Source: Thiosocius sp963759055
GTDB taxonomy: Bacteria > Pseudomonadota > Gammaproteobacteria > Chromatiales > Chromatiaceae
Direction: 5' to 3'
NCBI GenBank assembly: GCA_963759055.1
Contig: CAVWYD010000013.1
Span: forward strand, 186,001 to 250,000
Length of the DNA stretch: 64,000 nt
Shown here: positions 7,753 through 16,908 of the stretch, one piece after another
Position numbering within the stretch: the stretch's first letter is position 1
How the letters are laid out: the number at the start of each line of letters is the position of its first letter
The notes under the pieces: model-generated
Told to the model about the DNA's origin: nothing
Databases searched by the model: none
What the model saw: only the letters and a program-made list of their open reading frames with translations
Made by a program: the position numbers and the translations under genes

Positions 7753-9156
7753 ATGACAGCGGCGAACGACATGCCTGATTCTGACCAAAGCAGCCATCAT
7801 CAGCAACGCCTGCTTCAATTCGTTTCGCCGCTGCTCGTGCTGCTTGCACTCGCAATTGGCGGATGTGCGGGCCATGACGTGAAAACCGGGGTCGCCGGTT
7901 CTACATCACCGGAAACCGCCACCGAGACCCCAACCGACCTGACTATGCCGTCTGCCCCGGCATCCACGCCAAATACCCTTGGACCCGGCGACGGGTTGAT
8001 CTGGGTACGCCTGCGCCGGGGTTTTCAGCTCCGTGAGGTGAAGAACCCTCGGATCGAACAGGAGATTCGTCGCCTGCAGCGGTCTCCGAATGCGTTTCGG
8101 GCCCTGATGGCCCGTTCAGAACCCTACATCTATTACATCCTCGGTAAGATCGAGGCAACCGGCCTGCCTACCGAGCTGGCCCTGCTACCCGCGGTGGAAA
8201 GCGGTTTCCGGGCCCATGTTTACTCCCCGGACGGCGCGGCCGGCCTGTGGCAGTTCATGCCGGCAACCGGTCGCATGTTGGGACTCCAGCAGGACTGGTG
8301 GTTCGACAAACGGCGCACCGTCAGGCCATCGACAGAGGCTGCCGCGATCTATCTGGAACGCCTCAATCAGCGTTTCGAAGGTGACTGGCTGCACACATTG
8401 GCCGCCTACAATGCCGGTGCGGGCACCGTGAGCCGTGCAATCAACCGTGCCGACAAGCGCGGCGAGGACACGGACTTCTGGTCGCTGGACCTGCCGGGCG
8501 AGACAGACCGCTATGTCCCCCGCCTGCTGGCACTGGCCGCCATTGTCGCTGATCCTGAAATCTATGGCCTCGAACTCCCGGAATTAGCCAATAAACCGTA
8601 CTTCGCCGCCGCGGCAACCGGCGGTCAGATCGATCTCAACGTGGCGGCCGGGCTGGCTGACATGCAGGTGGAGGAGCTGCTGGCCCTCAATGCAGGTCAC
8701 AAACGCTGGGCTAGCCGGCCTGACGGGCCCTACGAGCTGCTGCTGCCGGTCGACCGGGTCGAACGGTTCGAGCGTGCCGTGGCAACGCTACCGCCGGACC
8801 AGCGATTGCGCTGGCAGCGTTACCGCATAAAACCTGGCGACAGCCTGAATCGCATCGCGCGCCAGCATGGCGTGTCCGCGGAGGCCATCCGCCGCTCCAA
8901 CGGGCTAAAGGACTCGCGCATCCGCGCCGGCAGGGATCTGCTCATTCCATTGTCAGATTCCGTCCGCTTCACCGGATCAAGCTCCAATCAGCTGGCACTT
9001 CAACGCCTGCACTATCGAGTACGAAAAGGCGATTCGCTCTACACGATCGCCCGGCGTTTTCAGGTCTCCGTACCGGATCTCAAACGCTGGAACCGGGTTG
9101 GCCGCTATATCCGGCCCGGCGAGAAACTCACGGTGTTTATCGATCCGGATGCCTGA
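7753..9156 (+). CDS. mltD: Membrane-bound lytic murein transglycosylase D-like, two LysM domains
   Basis: Outer-membrane lipoprotein that cleaves peptidoglycan to 1,6-anhydromuropeptides. It has a lipobox (LAIGGC, Cys near residue 37) and an SLT domain with the catalytic Glu in LPAVESGFR, the GAAGLWQFMPATGR motif and the AAYNAGAGTV motif. Two LysM repeats follow, starting YRIKPGDSLNRIA and YRVRKGDSLYTIA. The 467-residue length fits MltD. A second in-frame ATG at 7783 is equally possible and would leave more room for divergent promoters. No gloB gene is present at this locus. Confidence 0.93.
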   Translation: MTAANDMPDSDQSSHHQQRLLQFVSPLLVLLALAIGGCAGHDVKTGVAGSTSPETATETPTDLTMPSAPASTPNTLGPGDGLIWVRLRRGFQLREVKNPRIEQEIRRLQRSPNAFRALMARSEPYIYYILGKIEATGLPTELALLPAVESGFRAHVYSPDGAAGLWQFMPATGRMLGLQQDWWFDKRRTVRPSTEAAAIYLERLNQRFEGDWLHTLAAYNAGAGTVSRAINRADKRGEDTDFWSLDLPGETDRYVPRLLALAAIVADPEIYGLELPELANKPYFAAAATGGQIDLNVAAGLADMQVEELLALNAGHKRWASRPDGPYELLLPVDRVERFERAVATLPPDQRLRWQRYRIKPGDSLNRIARQHGVSAEAIRRSNGLKDSRIRAGRDLLIPLSDSVRFTGSSSNQLALQRLHYRVRKGDSLYTIARRFQVSVPDLKRWNRVGRYIRPGEKLTVFIDPDA

Positions 9157-9160
9157 GAAT

Positions 9161-9181
9161 ACCCGGCCATTGACGCCGGGT
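9161..9181 (+). terminator. Hairpin after mltD
   Basis: ACCCGGC (9161-9167) pairs with GCCGGGT (9175-9181) across a seven-base loop, five bases after the mltD stop. There is no good T-tract, so it is a plausible but unproven terminator. Confidence 0.4.
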
Positions 9182-9191
9182 CCGAAATTTC

Positions 9192-9315
9192 AACCACGAA
9201 GTGCACGAAGGTCGCAAAGGCCGTAGAGGACGCTGGAACAGCGCCAGTCGGAGGCCGAGTTCGGTTATGTGAAGCCAAAGCTGGGTTCTTCGTGTTTCTT
9301 TGTGCGCTTCGTGGT
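9192..9315. repeat. MITE-like intergenic repeat with terminal inverted repeats (copy 1)
   Basis: The left end AACCACGAAGTGCACGAAG is mirrored by the right end CTTTGTGCGCTTCGTGGT, and a central CTGG...CCAG hairpin containing CAGCGCCAG lies at 9233-9247. A degenerate relative lies at 26837-26950. It encodes nothing. The mirrored ends suggest a non-autonomous mobile or structural repeat. Confidence 0.55.
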
Positions 9316-9338
9316 GAGCGAGTCCTTCGATGTTTCGG

Positions 9339-11372
9339 CTACCCGGGCTCCGACAGCCAGCAGGCTACGCGCCTGCCCTGCTCCATCTCTATCGTCTCGG
9401 GATAGCGCTCGCGGCAGACCGGCAGCGCATGCGGGCAGCGCGGATGAAAATGGCATCCGCTCGGCGGATCGATCGGAGAGGGCATATCACCCTCCAGGCG
9501 CAGGACCTCGCGCTTATGTTCCGGGTCAGGCACGGGAACTGAACTGAGCAGAGCGGTCGTATAGGGGTGTAATGGATTTTTCAGCACCTTCCCCACTTCG
9601 CCATATTCGACGATGCGGCCCAGATACATTACCGCCACCTCGTGCGCCAGATACGCGACCACCGAGATATTGTGCGTAATGAACAGATAGGACAGTCCCA
9701 GCTCCGCCTGCAGCTCCTTGAGCAGGTTCAACACCTGGGCCTGCACCGACACATCCAGCGCGCTCGTCGGCTCGTCACAGACGATCAGCCGCGGCTCCAG
9801 GGCCAGTGCGCGGGCTATGGCAATACGCTGTCTCTGGCCGCCGGAAAACTCGTGTGGGTAACGTTGTGCGGCGGTCGGCTGCATGCCCACCTGCCCCAGC
9901 AGCCGTTCGACGAGCGCGCGGCGCTGCAGGCGGTTGCCGCCGATACCCTGGGCCACCATCCCCTCGGCGATGATGTCCTCGACCAGCATGCGCGGATTCA
10001 TCGACGAGGCGGGATCCTGAAAGATGATCTGAAAGTCTCGCCGCAGACGACGTAGATCACGGCCCTGCACACCGGCCAGATCGGTACCATCGAAAAGCAC
10101 CCTGCCGTCCGTTGGACGCTGCAGCTGAAGAATCGCCTTACCCACGGTAGTCTTGCCGCAGCCGGATTCACCGACCAGCGCGATGGTTTGGCCGGTTGCG
10201 ATGCTCAGATCCACCCCGTCCACCGCCTTGACGTAACCCACGACCCTGCGCAGCACACCCTTGTGAATGGGGAAATGCACCTTGAGCCCCTGTACATCGA
10301 GCAGCGCGGCATTGCTCCCCTGACCGGCCTGCCGTGCGGCAATCGGCGCGCCCGGCGAGTCCTGGACCTCGTCGGGGGCAAGGTGGCAGCGGTAACCGTT
10401 TTCCGGATCACCATGCCAGGGTGGCAGACTGCTACGGCAGCGCTCGTGGACCAGTTCACAGCGATCGGCGAAACGGCAGTGATCGAAGGCCTGATTGAGC
10501 GCCGGGACGATGCCCGGGATCACGTCCAGACCAAGATCACGGTTTTCCGCCTTGGGTACCGACCGGAAAAGCTTGCGGCTGTAGGGGTGTGCCGCCTGGC
10601 GGAAAAACCCGCCGACATCATTTATCTCGAGCAGTTGCCCGGCGTACATGACGCCCACGCGGTCCGCCATCTCGGCCACGACACCCAGGTCATGCGTGAT
10701 CAGCAGGATTGCCATGCCGGTCTCGCGCTGCAGCAGTTTCAGCAGGTCCAGTACCTGCGCCTGGATGGTCACATCCAGCGCGGTGGTCGGTTCATCGGCA
10801 ATCAGCAGCTCCGGCCGCCCGGCCAGCGCCATCGCGATCATGACCCGCTGCTTCATGCCGCCCGAGAGCTGATGGGGATACTCCCTGACCCGGCGTTCCG
10901 GGTCTGGGATACCGACCGAGCGGAATAGCTCGATCACCCTTGTCTCCACCCGGCCGCGGCTTTCGGCATCGTGCAGACGCACTGCCTCCGCGACCTGCTC
11001 ACCGACCATCATGACCGGATTGAGCGAGGTCATGGGCTCCTGAAAAATCATTCCGATGCGTCCACCGCGCTCGGCCCGCATCTCCGCCTCCGACAGTGCG
11101 CGCAGTGACTGCCCATCCAGCAGTACGTCACCTGCAACAATCCGACCTGAATGCGGCAGCAGCCGCATCATCGACAGCGCGATCATCGACTTGCCGCAAC
11201 CCGACTCGCCCAGCAGAACAAAGGTTTCGCCGCGGTGTATGCGCAGACTGACGTCATCTACCGCACGCACCGGTCGGGTCAGGCTGCCCAGATGCGTGCT
11301 CAAGCCCCTGAGTTCAAGCAAGGGGGCCGCCGCTTCCGGCCTTTCGCTCATCGCATTCTCGATCAGGCTCAT
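9339..11372 (-). CDS. Dipeptide/oligopeptide ABC transporter ATP-binding protein, two fused ATPase domains (YejF type)
   Basis: Powers peptide import. The 677 residues hold two complete ABC domains. The first has Walker A GESGCGKS, signature LSGGMKQR and Walker B LLIADEPTTAL. The second has GESGCGKT, FSGGQRQRIAIARAL and LIVCDEPTSAL. Between them and at the end lie Cys-containing oligopeptide/dipeptide-type C-terminal segments (for example FADRCELVHERC and HFHPRCPHALPVC). Such duplicated ATPases occur in YejF and GsiA. The start overlaps the upstream permease stop by four bases. It is the last gene of the yejABEF-like operon. Confidence 0.93.
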   Translation of the reverse strand: MSLIENAMSERPEAAAPLLELRGLSTHLGSLTRPVRAVDDVSLRIHRGETFVLLGESGCGKSMIALSMMRLLPHSGRIVAGDVLLDGQSLRALSEAEMRAERGGRIGMIFQEPMTSLNPVMMVGEQVAEAVRLHDAESRGRVETRVIELFRSVGIPDPERRVREYPHQLSGGMKQRVMIAMALAGRPELLIADEPTTALDVTIQAQVLDLLKLLQRETGMAILLITHDLGVVAEMADRVGVMYAGQLLEINDVGGFFRQAAHPYSRKLFRSVPKAENRDLGLDVIPGIVPALNQAFDHCRFADRCELVHERCRSSLPPWHGDPENGYRCHLAPDEVQDSPGAPIAARQAGQGSNAALLDVQGLKVHFPIHKGVLRRVVGYVKAVDGVDLSIATGQTIALVGESGCGKTTVGKAILQLQRPTDGRVLFDGTDLAGVQGRDLRRLRRDFQIIFQDPASSMNPRMLVEDIIAEGMVAQGIGGNRLQRRALVERLLGQVGMQPTAAQRYPHEFSGGQRQRIAIARALALEPRLIVCDEPTSALDVSVQAQVLNLLKELQAELGLSYLFITHNISVVAYLAHEVAVMYLGRIVEYGEVGKVLKNPLHPYTTALLSSVPVPDPEHKREVLRLEGDMPSPIDPPSGCHFHPRCPHALPVCRERYPETIEMEQGRRVACWLSEPG

Positions 11373-12760
11373 CGTTGCTGCCTCAGTCGGGGGTCAAAGG
11401 CATCACGCACGACGTCCGAAAAAAGATTGGCCGCCAGCACCAGGGTAAACATGAAAGCGAAGGCGGCCAGCAAGGACCACCAGACGACCGGCTCCCGGGC
11501 CAGCTCGAGGCGTGCGCCATTGATCATATTGCCCCAGCTGTTGGTGGCCGGATCGACCCCGATACTGATGTAAGACAACACCGCCTCGGCCAGTACCAGG
11601 CCACTGAAATCGAGCACGATGCTTATCAGCACGATATGCATCACATTGGGCAGGACATGCCGGATCAGAATCCGGAAATGTCCGACCCCGAAGGCCCTCG
11701 CCGCCTGCACGTATTCCAGTTCCCTCAGCTTCAGGGCCTCACCGCGCAACAGTCGGCACAGACCGGTCCAGCTGGTGACGCCCAGTATCAGGCACAGGAA
11801 AAGCAGGCGCAGATCGGCGCGCTCTGTCAGGCTGTTGAAGTCATCGGCGTGATTGCTCATGTAGATCTGCATCATCAGCACCGCCGCAGCGATCAGCAGC
11901 ACGCCGGGTATTGAATTCAGGGTGGTATACAGATACTGGATGACATCGTCGATCCAGCCACGGAAATAACCGGCCATGATCCCCAGGAGAATCGCTGCCG
12001 GCAGCATCACCAGGGTGGTCAGGGTGCCGATCACCAGGCCGGTACGGATACTCTTCAATGACTGGAAGAACACATCCTCGCCGACCTTGTCGGTGCCCAG
12101 AATATGATAGTACGCAGACAGCTCCCAGCTGCCTCCCACAAACATCATCAACAACAGTGCAGTCCATGCGCCGACGTGCCAGGGGCTCTCGAGCTCGCCG
12201 CGCAGCAGGCGCACCAGCCGTCGCGGATCGAGGCGACACAACAGAAGCAGTACGAGCAACCAGACCACGGTACCCTGCAATGCACCGGCAGCGGCCTTCA
12301 ACGCTATATCCCAAAGCCTGCCGTCAGCAGACGCGTTTAGATGCGCCCCGCCATACTTGAGGCGCGGAAAATCGCGCCGCATCCCGCCATCGGGTTGTTC
12401 AATGTTCTCTTTGCTGAAAAGGTGCAGGGCGAACGGAGCCGAGTAGGTCTTCTCGCGCTGCGTGCGCAGGCTGCCTGCTATCTGGTCAAACAGGCTCAAA
12501 ACCTCGGTCGAATAGATTGTCCCGCCCTGAGCATCGTTGCCGGATTTCGGATGGAAATGTAAGGTGTCCAGCAAACCCACAATGACATAAAACAGCAAAA
12601 CCATCATCGCCGCCTGACCCGTGCGGCTGCGGGCCACGCGTTTCCATGGCTGCATCAGGTGCTCATGTCGACGTGTGTACCAGATGAACCCCAGCGTGAG
12701 CAGCAGCAGGAGGTAGATCAGTGCATCTGTCCAGAGTATCACCGGCTGGAAGTCCATCAT
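11369..12760 (-). CDS. Peptide ABC transporter permease (YejE/OppC type), enlarged
   Basis: Inner-membrane permease of 463 residues with BPD_transp_1 features in the C-terminal half, including the coupling-loop EAA-like motif LEYVQAARAFGVGHFRILIRHVLPN. It also matches OppC/DppC proteins at the C-terminal VVRDAFDPRL. It is about 120 residues longer than E. coli YejE. The extra part is N-terminal, with added helices near residues 10-25 and 50-66 and a polar segment of roughly 90 residues before the next helix. It lies 1 bp after yejB and overlaps the ATPase gene, so the genes are translationally coupled. Confidence 0.88.
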   Translation of the reverse strand: MMDFQPVILWTDALIYLLLLLTLGFIWYTRRHEHLMQPWKRVARSRTGQAAMMVLLFYVIVGLLDTLHFHPKSGNDAQGGTIYSTEVLSLFDQIAGSLRTQREKTYSAPFALHLFSKENIEQPDGGMRRDFPRLKYGGAHLNASADGRLWDIALKAAAGALQGTVVWLLVLLLLCRLDPRRLVRLLRGELESPWHVGAWTALLLMMFVGGSWELSAYYHILGTDKVGEDVFFQSLKSIRTGLVIGTLTTLVMLPAAILLGIMAGYFRGWIDDVIQYLYTTLNSIPGVLLIAAAVLMMQIYMSNHADDFNSLTERADLRLLFLCLILGVTSWTGLCRLLRGEALKLRELEYVQAARAFGVGHFRILIRHVLPNVMHIVLISIVLDFSGLVLAEAVLSYISIGVDPATNSWGNMINGARLELAREPVVWWSLLAAFAFMFTLVLAANLFSDVVRDAFDPRLRQQR

Positions 12761-12761
12761 C

Positions 12762-13739
12762 TCATTCCAGCCTCACACGCGGATCGGCGATCGTGTAAGA
12801 GATGTCGGTCAGCAGGAGCCCGACGATGTACAGCACCGCACCGAGAAAGACCATTGCACGCACAATGGCAAAATCCTGGCGGTTGATTGCGTCGATCGTA
12901 TAACTGCCCAGACCTGGAATACCGAAGAACGACTCGGTCAATAGGCTGCCGATGAAAAGCAGCGGAAGCACCACCACCACGCCCGTGAGGATGGGAATCA
13001 GCGCGTTGCGCAACACGTGACGGAAAAGCACCGCCTGCTCGGAAAGCCCCTTGGCGCGGGCCGAACGCACATAGTCGCGGTGGATTTCTTCGAGGAACAG
13101 CGTACGGTACCAGCGCGTGCCGGAACCGATGCTACCAATGACGCCGACAATCACCGGCAGGATCATGAACTTCCACGCATGCACACCCGTGTCATAGCCG
13201 GAAATAGGCACCAGATTGAGCAGCTTCCCAACCAGGAACTGGCCGCCGATGATGTAGAAAAGACTGGAGATGGACATCATCGCGACGCAAACGACCACCC
13301 CCCAGAAATCCAGATAGCTGGCACGGAAAAAAGCCAACAGCAGCGCAAAGGTGATGTTGACCGCCAGGCCCACCAACAGAGTCGGCACCGCGATCGCCAG
13401 GCTGGGCCACATCCGCTGCGAGATATCATGACTGATGTCGCGGCCACTGTCCGACTGCCCGAAATCGAACAGGAACAACTTCAGCGATTTCTCGAACAGG
13501 ATGGTATCGGTAAATGCCGCGCTGCCCGAAGCCTGGGTATTGATCAGCAACGGTTTCTCGTAACCGTGTTCCCGCTTCCAGGACAATATCGCCTCGTCAG
13601 TGACCCTTTTCCCGCCAAGATGCATGCGTGCCATATCGTCAGGCGAGTTGACCACGAAGAACAACACGAAGGTCAGGGCATTCACTCCGATCAGGATCGG
13701 AAGCGCGTATAACAGTCGCCGGATGATATACGCGGTCAC
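12762..13739 (-). CDS. Peptide ABC transporter permease (YejB/DppB type)
   Basis: Inner-membrane permease of 325 residues with the family start MTAYIIRRLLYALPILIGVNAL, about six helices, and the conserved coupling segment HRDYVRSARAKGLSEQAVLFRH followed by LRNALIPILTGV. A periplasmic insertion after helix 1 (about residues 35-115) contains GKRVTDEAILSWKREHGY, typical of the DppB/OppB/YejB group. It overlaps the stop of the binding-protein gene by four bases and is followed one base later by the second permease. Confidence 0.92.
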   Translation of the reverse strand: MTAYIIRRLLYALPILIGVNALTFVLFFVVNSPDDMARMHLGGKRVTDEAILSWKREHGYEKPLLINTQASGSAAFTDTILFEKSLKLFLFDFGQSDSGRDISHDISQRMWPSLAIAVPTLLVGLAVNITFALLLAFFRASYLDFWGVVVCVAMMSISSLFYIIGGQFLVGKLLNLVPISGYDTGVHAWKFMILPVIVGVIGSIGSGTRWYRTLFLEEIHRDYVRSARAKGLSEQAVLFRHVLRNALIPILTGVVVVLPLLFIGSLLTESFFGIPGLGSYTIDAINRQDFAIVRAMVFLGAVLYIVGLLLTDISYTIADPRVRLE

Positions 13740-15955
13740 AGGGCTCTGCTCTTCTCACGCGCGCGAAAGCCGCGCACCGCCGGAACCAAGGAAACGACCA
13801 GGAGCACGAACAGCAGGACCACCGGCCATAGCACCGGCCGGTTCCATGCCTTCTGCGCGGCTGCGCGCGTCGCACCGTCGACGCGCTTGTACTTCAGCGT
13901 GTTGTTGGCCATCAGATGCGGTTTGGCATTCTGGTACCAGGAATGATGCAGGCTGAAGGCCTTGGGGAAAAAGCCGAACAGCCACGGTGAGTCCTTACGC
14001 AGGATCTCAATCATGCGATCTATGACCTGTTGGCGCTTGGTGCCGTTCGGTAGATCCTTCATCTGCAGGAACAGGGCGTCGAACTCAGCGTTGGTGTAGT
14101 TGGCCGCATTTTCGCCCTTGAACTCGACTTTGCCGTTCGGCCCATATAGCAGGAAGAAGAAATTCTCAGGGTCCGGATAGTCAGCATTCCATCCCCAACT
14201 GAACATCTGCGCTGTACCCTTCAGCATCTTGTCCTGAAAACGGTTGTAGTCGGTTGCACGAATGACCAGCTCGATGCCCAGCTTGGCCAGCTGCTTGCGA
14301 TACCACTGCAACATTGCCTTGCTGTCGGGTCCGGCAGCCGGTGTATCGTAATACAGGATCATTGGCCCACCACTTTCCGGATCCCGGCCTTCGGCATAAC
14401 CCGCCTGTTCCAGCAGGCGCATCGCCTCACTGATATCACGTCGACGCGCACTGCCATTCTGCCAGCTGTGTGTCACCGGATTGATCCCGGCCCGGCCGTC
14501 ACGGTAGCCAAAAATACCGGGCGGCAGGGGACTCTGCGCCACATCGCCGCGACCGTTGCGAAAGATCGAAACGAACTCCTCGAAATCGATCGCGATGGCG
14601 ATCGCCTTGCGCAGGAGCCGTGCGCGCTCGCTGTCTCCGCCGACCACCGGATCCTGCATGTTGAAGCCGGTGTAAAACACCGAGGTCTCGGTGGCCGTGC
14701 TCAGACGAATGCCTTTTTCGGCCATTGCCTGAGTCAGCGACGCCTCACCCGCGCCGCCGAACCGCACTGCCTGATCGAAACTGTCAGAACCGATGCCGGA
14801 GTTATCATAGTAGCCCTGCAGAAACTTGTTCCAGCGTGGGATTGCCTCTTTCTCCAGCGAATAGACTGCGCGCTCGATGAACGGCATCGGCCGGCCGGCA
14901 TCCTCCAACAGGCCGTCGCGACGATCCTGGTCCGTACCATCGGCCGGATAGGCCTCGCCGTGAAAATTCGGATTGCGTACCAGCACCATACGCAGGTTGG
15001 GATTGTTTTCGGTCAGCATGAAGGGGCCGGTACCAACCGGATACCAGTGCAGACTGATGTTTCTGTCATTCAAACCGGGCTGCTCATAGAAACGCTCAGC
15101 CTCCCAGGGCATAGGGGCAAAGAAATTCATCGCCAGCCAGAAAATGAACTGCGGATACTTTTTCTCGATACGGATGCGGTAGCTGTAGCGGTCGAGCACC
15201 TCGACCCCATCCATTGGCAGGGTACGCAGGTCCAGCCAGGACGGATCGGCGCCCTTACCGTCGAGCTTCACATGCGCTGCGCTGGCGCGCTCGGAGAAAT
15301 CGGCGAAACCGCGGATGTGTTCTGCCATCAGGCTGGCAATCGGTGAATGATTGGGCGCATATGCCAAGCGCTTGATCTGGTAAACAAAGTCCTCGGCGAC
15401 CAGCTCACGCGTACCGCTCAGGGGAAAATCAGCGAGCGTGTTCAGCTCCTCCAGCATGGAGGCATCCAACGGCCAATACGCGGGCTCGCCGTCCGCGCCG
15501 AGGGCAAATGCGGGATGCGGCTGATAGCGGATACCGGGCTGTATGCGCAATACGTAGTCCGTATAGGCCACATCGGAGGCCGGCGCATCGGCTCCCAATG
15601 GCTCATCATCATGGCCAAAGTAGCTTATCTCCGGCATCTGTGCCGCAGTCTGTGGCACCAGGCTGTAGGGGCGGCGCAAAAAATGATACTGCAGCGGCGG
15701 TTCGTAGACCTGTGAGATGAAAGCCCATTCGTTGGAACTGTAAGAGCGCGCCGGGTCCAGATGCTTGGGACGTTCTGAAAAGGAACTGAAGAACACCGGC
15801 CCGGCTGACTCACCGGCCTTATACGGATCGTTCCAGGCCTGTCTGCCGCAGGCCGCCAGGGTGATCAGCACATACACCATCAGAATGGCAAAACCGGGGA
15901 ACCGCATATCCGGAACTTTGAACGCGGGATATCTTTGGGTTAATTTACGCGCCAT
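13736..15955 (-). CDS. Periplasmic peptide-binding protein (SBP_bac_5), lipoprotein with an extra C-terminal membrane helix
   Basis: Substrate-binding component of the downstream YejB/E/F-like transporter, probably binding oligopeptides. The hydrophobic leader ends in a lipobox (LITLAAC). The SBP_bac_5 core includes PKHLDPARSYSSNEWAFISQ and, late, QMFSWGWNADYPDPENF. The last 40 residues contain a strong hydrophobic helix (RPVLWPVVLLFVLLVVSLV) followed by a basic end, which is unusual for a binding protein. At 739 residues it is longer than E. coli YejA. An internal ATG at 15907 gives a textbook 20-residue lipoprotein signal and may be the true start. Confidence 0.88.
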   Translation of the reverse strand: MARKLTQRYPAFKVPDMRFPGFAILMVYVLITLAACGRQAWNDPYKAGESAGPVFFSSFSERPKHLDPARSYSSNEWAFISQVYEPPLQYHFLRRPYSLVPQTAAQMPEISYFGHDDEPLGADAPASDVAYTDYVLRIQPGIRYQPHPAFALGADGEPAYWPLDASMLEELNTLADFPLSGTRELVAEDFVYQIKRLAYAPNHSPIASLMAEHIRGFADFSERASAAHVKLDGKGADPSWLDLRTLPMDGVEVLDRYSYRIRIEKKYPQFIFWLAMNFFAPMPWEAERFYEQPGLNDRNISLHWYPVGTGPFMLTENNPNLRMVLVRNPNFHGEAYPADGTDQDRRDGLLEDAGRPMPFIERAVYSLEKEAIPRWNKFLQGYYDNSGIGSDSFDQAVRFGGAGEASLTQAMAEKGIRLSTATETSVFYTGFNMQDPVVGGDSERARLLRKAIAIAIDFEEFVSIFRNGRGDVAQSPLPPGIFGYRDGRAGINPVTHSWQNGSARRRDISEAMRLLEQAGYAEGRDPESGGPMILYYDTPAAGPDSKAMLQWYRKQLAKLGIELVIRATDYNRFQDKMLKGTAQMFSWGWNADYPDPENFFFLLYGPNGKVEFKGENAANYTNAEFDALFLQMKDLPNGTKRQQVIDRMIEILRKDSPWLFGFFPKAFSLHHSWYQNAKPHLMANNTLKYKRVDGATRAAAQKAWNRPVLWPVVLLFVLLVVSLVPAVRGFRAREKSRAL

Positions 15956-16077
15956 TCTTTGAATTATTCAGACTCAGGCTGTGGTCACCGCAGTATGCCG
16001 ACCGATAATGGCATTGCCGCGGTATTCTGTCAGCCCGTTTATTCCCCTGCCAATGAGCTAATCGAGAGGAACTTTAC

Positions 16078-16854
16078 ATGGGATTTCTGCAAGACAAGCG
16101 CGCACTGATCGTGGGCGTCGCGAGCAACCGCTCGATTGCCTATGGTGTTGCCAGGGCGATGCATCGCGAAGGCGCGCAACTCGCATTCACCTACCAGGGG
16201 GAAAAGCTCCGCGACCGGGTCACCGGTTTTGCGTCCGAATTCGACTCTGACATCGTGCTTCCTCTGGACGTGAGCAGTGACGAGCAGATCGACGGTGTAT
16301 TCACCGAACTCGGCAAGAGATGGGATGGTCTGGATTGCCTGATCCACTCGGTGGGTTTCGCGCCACGTGATCAGCTCGAAGGTACCTATGTCGAGGCCGT
16401 CACCCGTGAAGGCTTCCGGATCGCCCATGACATCAGCGCCTACAGTCTGGCTGCGCTGGCGAAGGCGGGGCGTGAAATGATGGCGGGGCGCAACGGCGCC
16501 ATTGTCACGATGACGTACCTGGGTGCGGTGCGTACCGTGCCAAACTATAACGTCATGGGTGTGGCCAAGGCTGCACTGGAGGCCAATGTCCGCTACCTCG
16601 CCGACTCGATGGGTCCTGGTGGCACGCGGGTGAATGCAGTCTCAGCCGGCCCCATCCGCACCCTCGCGGCATCAGGCATCAGTGGATTTCGTGGCATGCT
16701 CGCCGAAGCGGAACAGAAGACGCCATTGCGGCGCAATGTGACCATCGATGAGGTCGGCAATGCAACGGCTTTTCTATGCTCGGATCTGGCCTCCGGGATC
16801 ACCGGCGACGTACTGTATGTCGACTCGGGATACCACATTCTCGGCATGGCCTGA
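16078..16854 (+). CDS. fabI: Enoyl-[acyl-carrier-protein] reductase (NADH)
   Basis: Catalyses the last reduction of fatty-acid elongation. The 258-residue short-chain dehydrogenase shows the FabI-type nucleotide site GVASNRSIAYGVA and the Tyr/Lys active-site layout: TYLGAVRTVPNYNVMGVAKAAL, with the Lys six residues after the second Tyr. It also has AGPIRTLAASGI and the C-terminal YVDSGYHILG. A good ribosome site (GAGAGGA) precedes the ATG. It is a single gene, divergent from the peptide transporter and convergent with ppiD. Confidence 0.97.
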   Translation: MGFLQDKRALIVGVASNRSIAYGVARAMHREGAQLAFTYQGEKLRDRVTGFASEFDSDIVLPLDVSSDEQIDGVFTELGKRWDGLDCLIHSVGFAPRDQLEGTYVEAVTREGFRIAHDISAYSLAALAKAGREMMAGRNGAIVTMTYLGAVRTVPNYNVMGVAKAALEANVRYLADSMGPGGTRVNAVSAGPIRTLAASGISGFRGMLAEAEQKTPLRRNVTIDEVGNATAFLCSDLASGITGDVLYVDSGYHILGMA

Positions 16855-16876
16855 GCCGCCAGATACTTAAAGAAAC

Positions 16877-16901
16877 AAGCGGTCGCCTGGCCGCTTTCTT
16901 T
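16877..16901. terminator. Hairpin between convergent fabI and ppiD
   Basis: AAGCGG (16877-16882) pairs with CCGCTT (16891-16896), followed on the plus strand by TCTTTC and flanked by A-rich sequence on the other side. It could serve fabI and, less well, ppiD. Confidence 0.5.
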
Positions 16902-16908
16902 CGACCCG

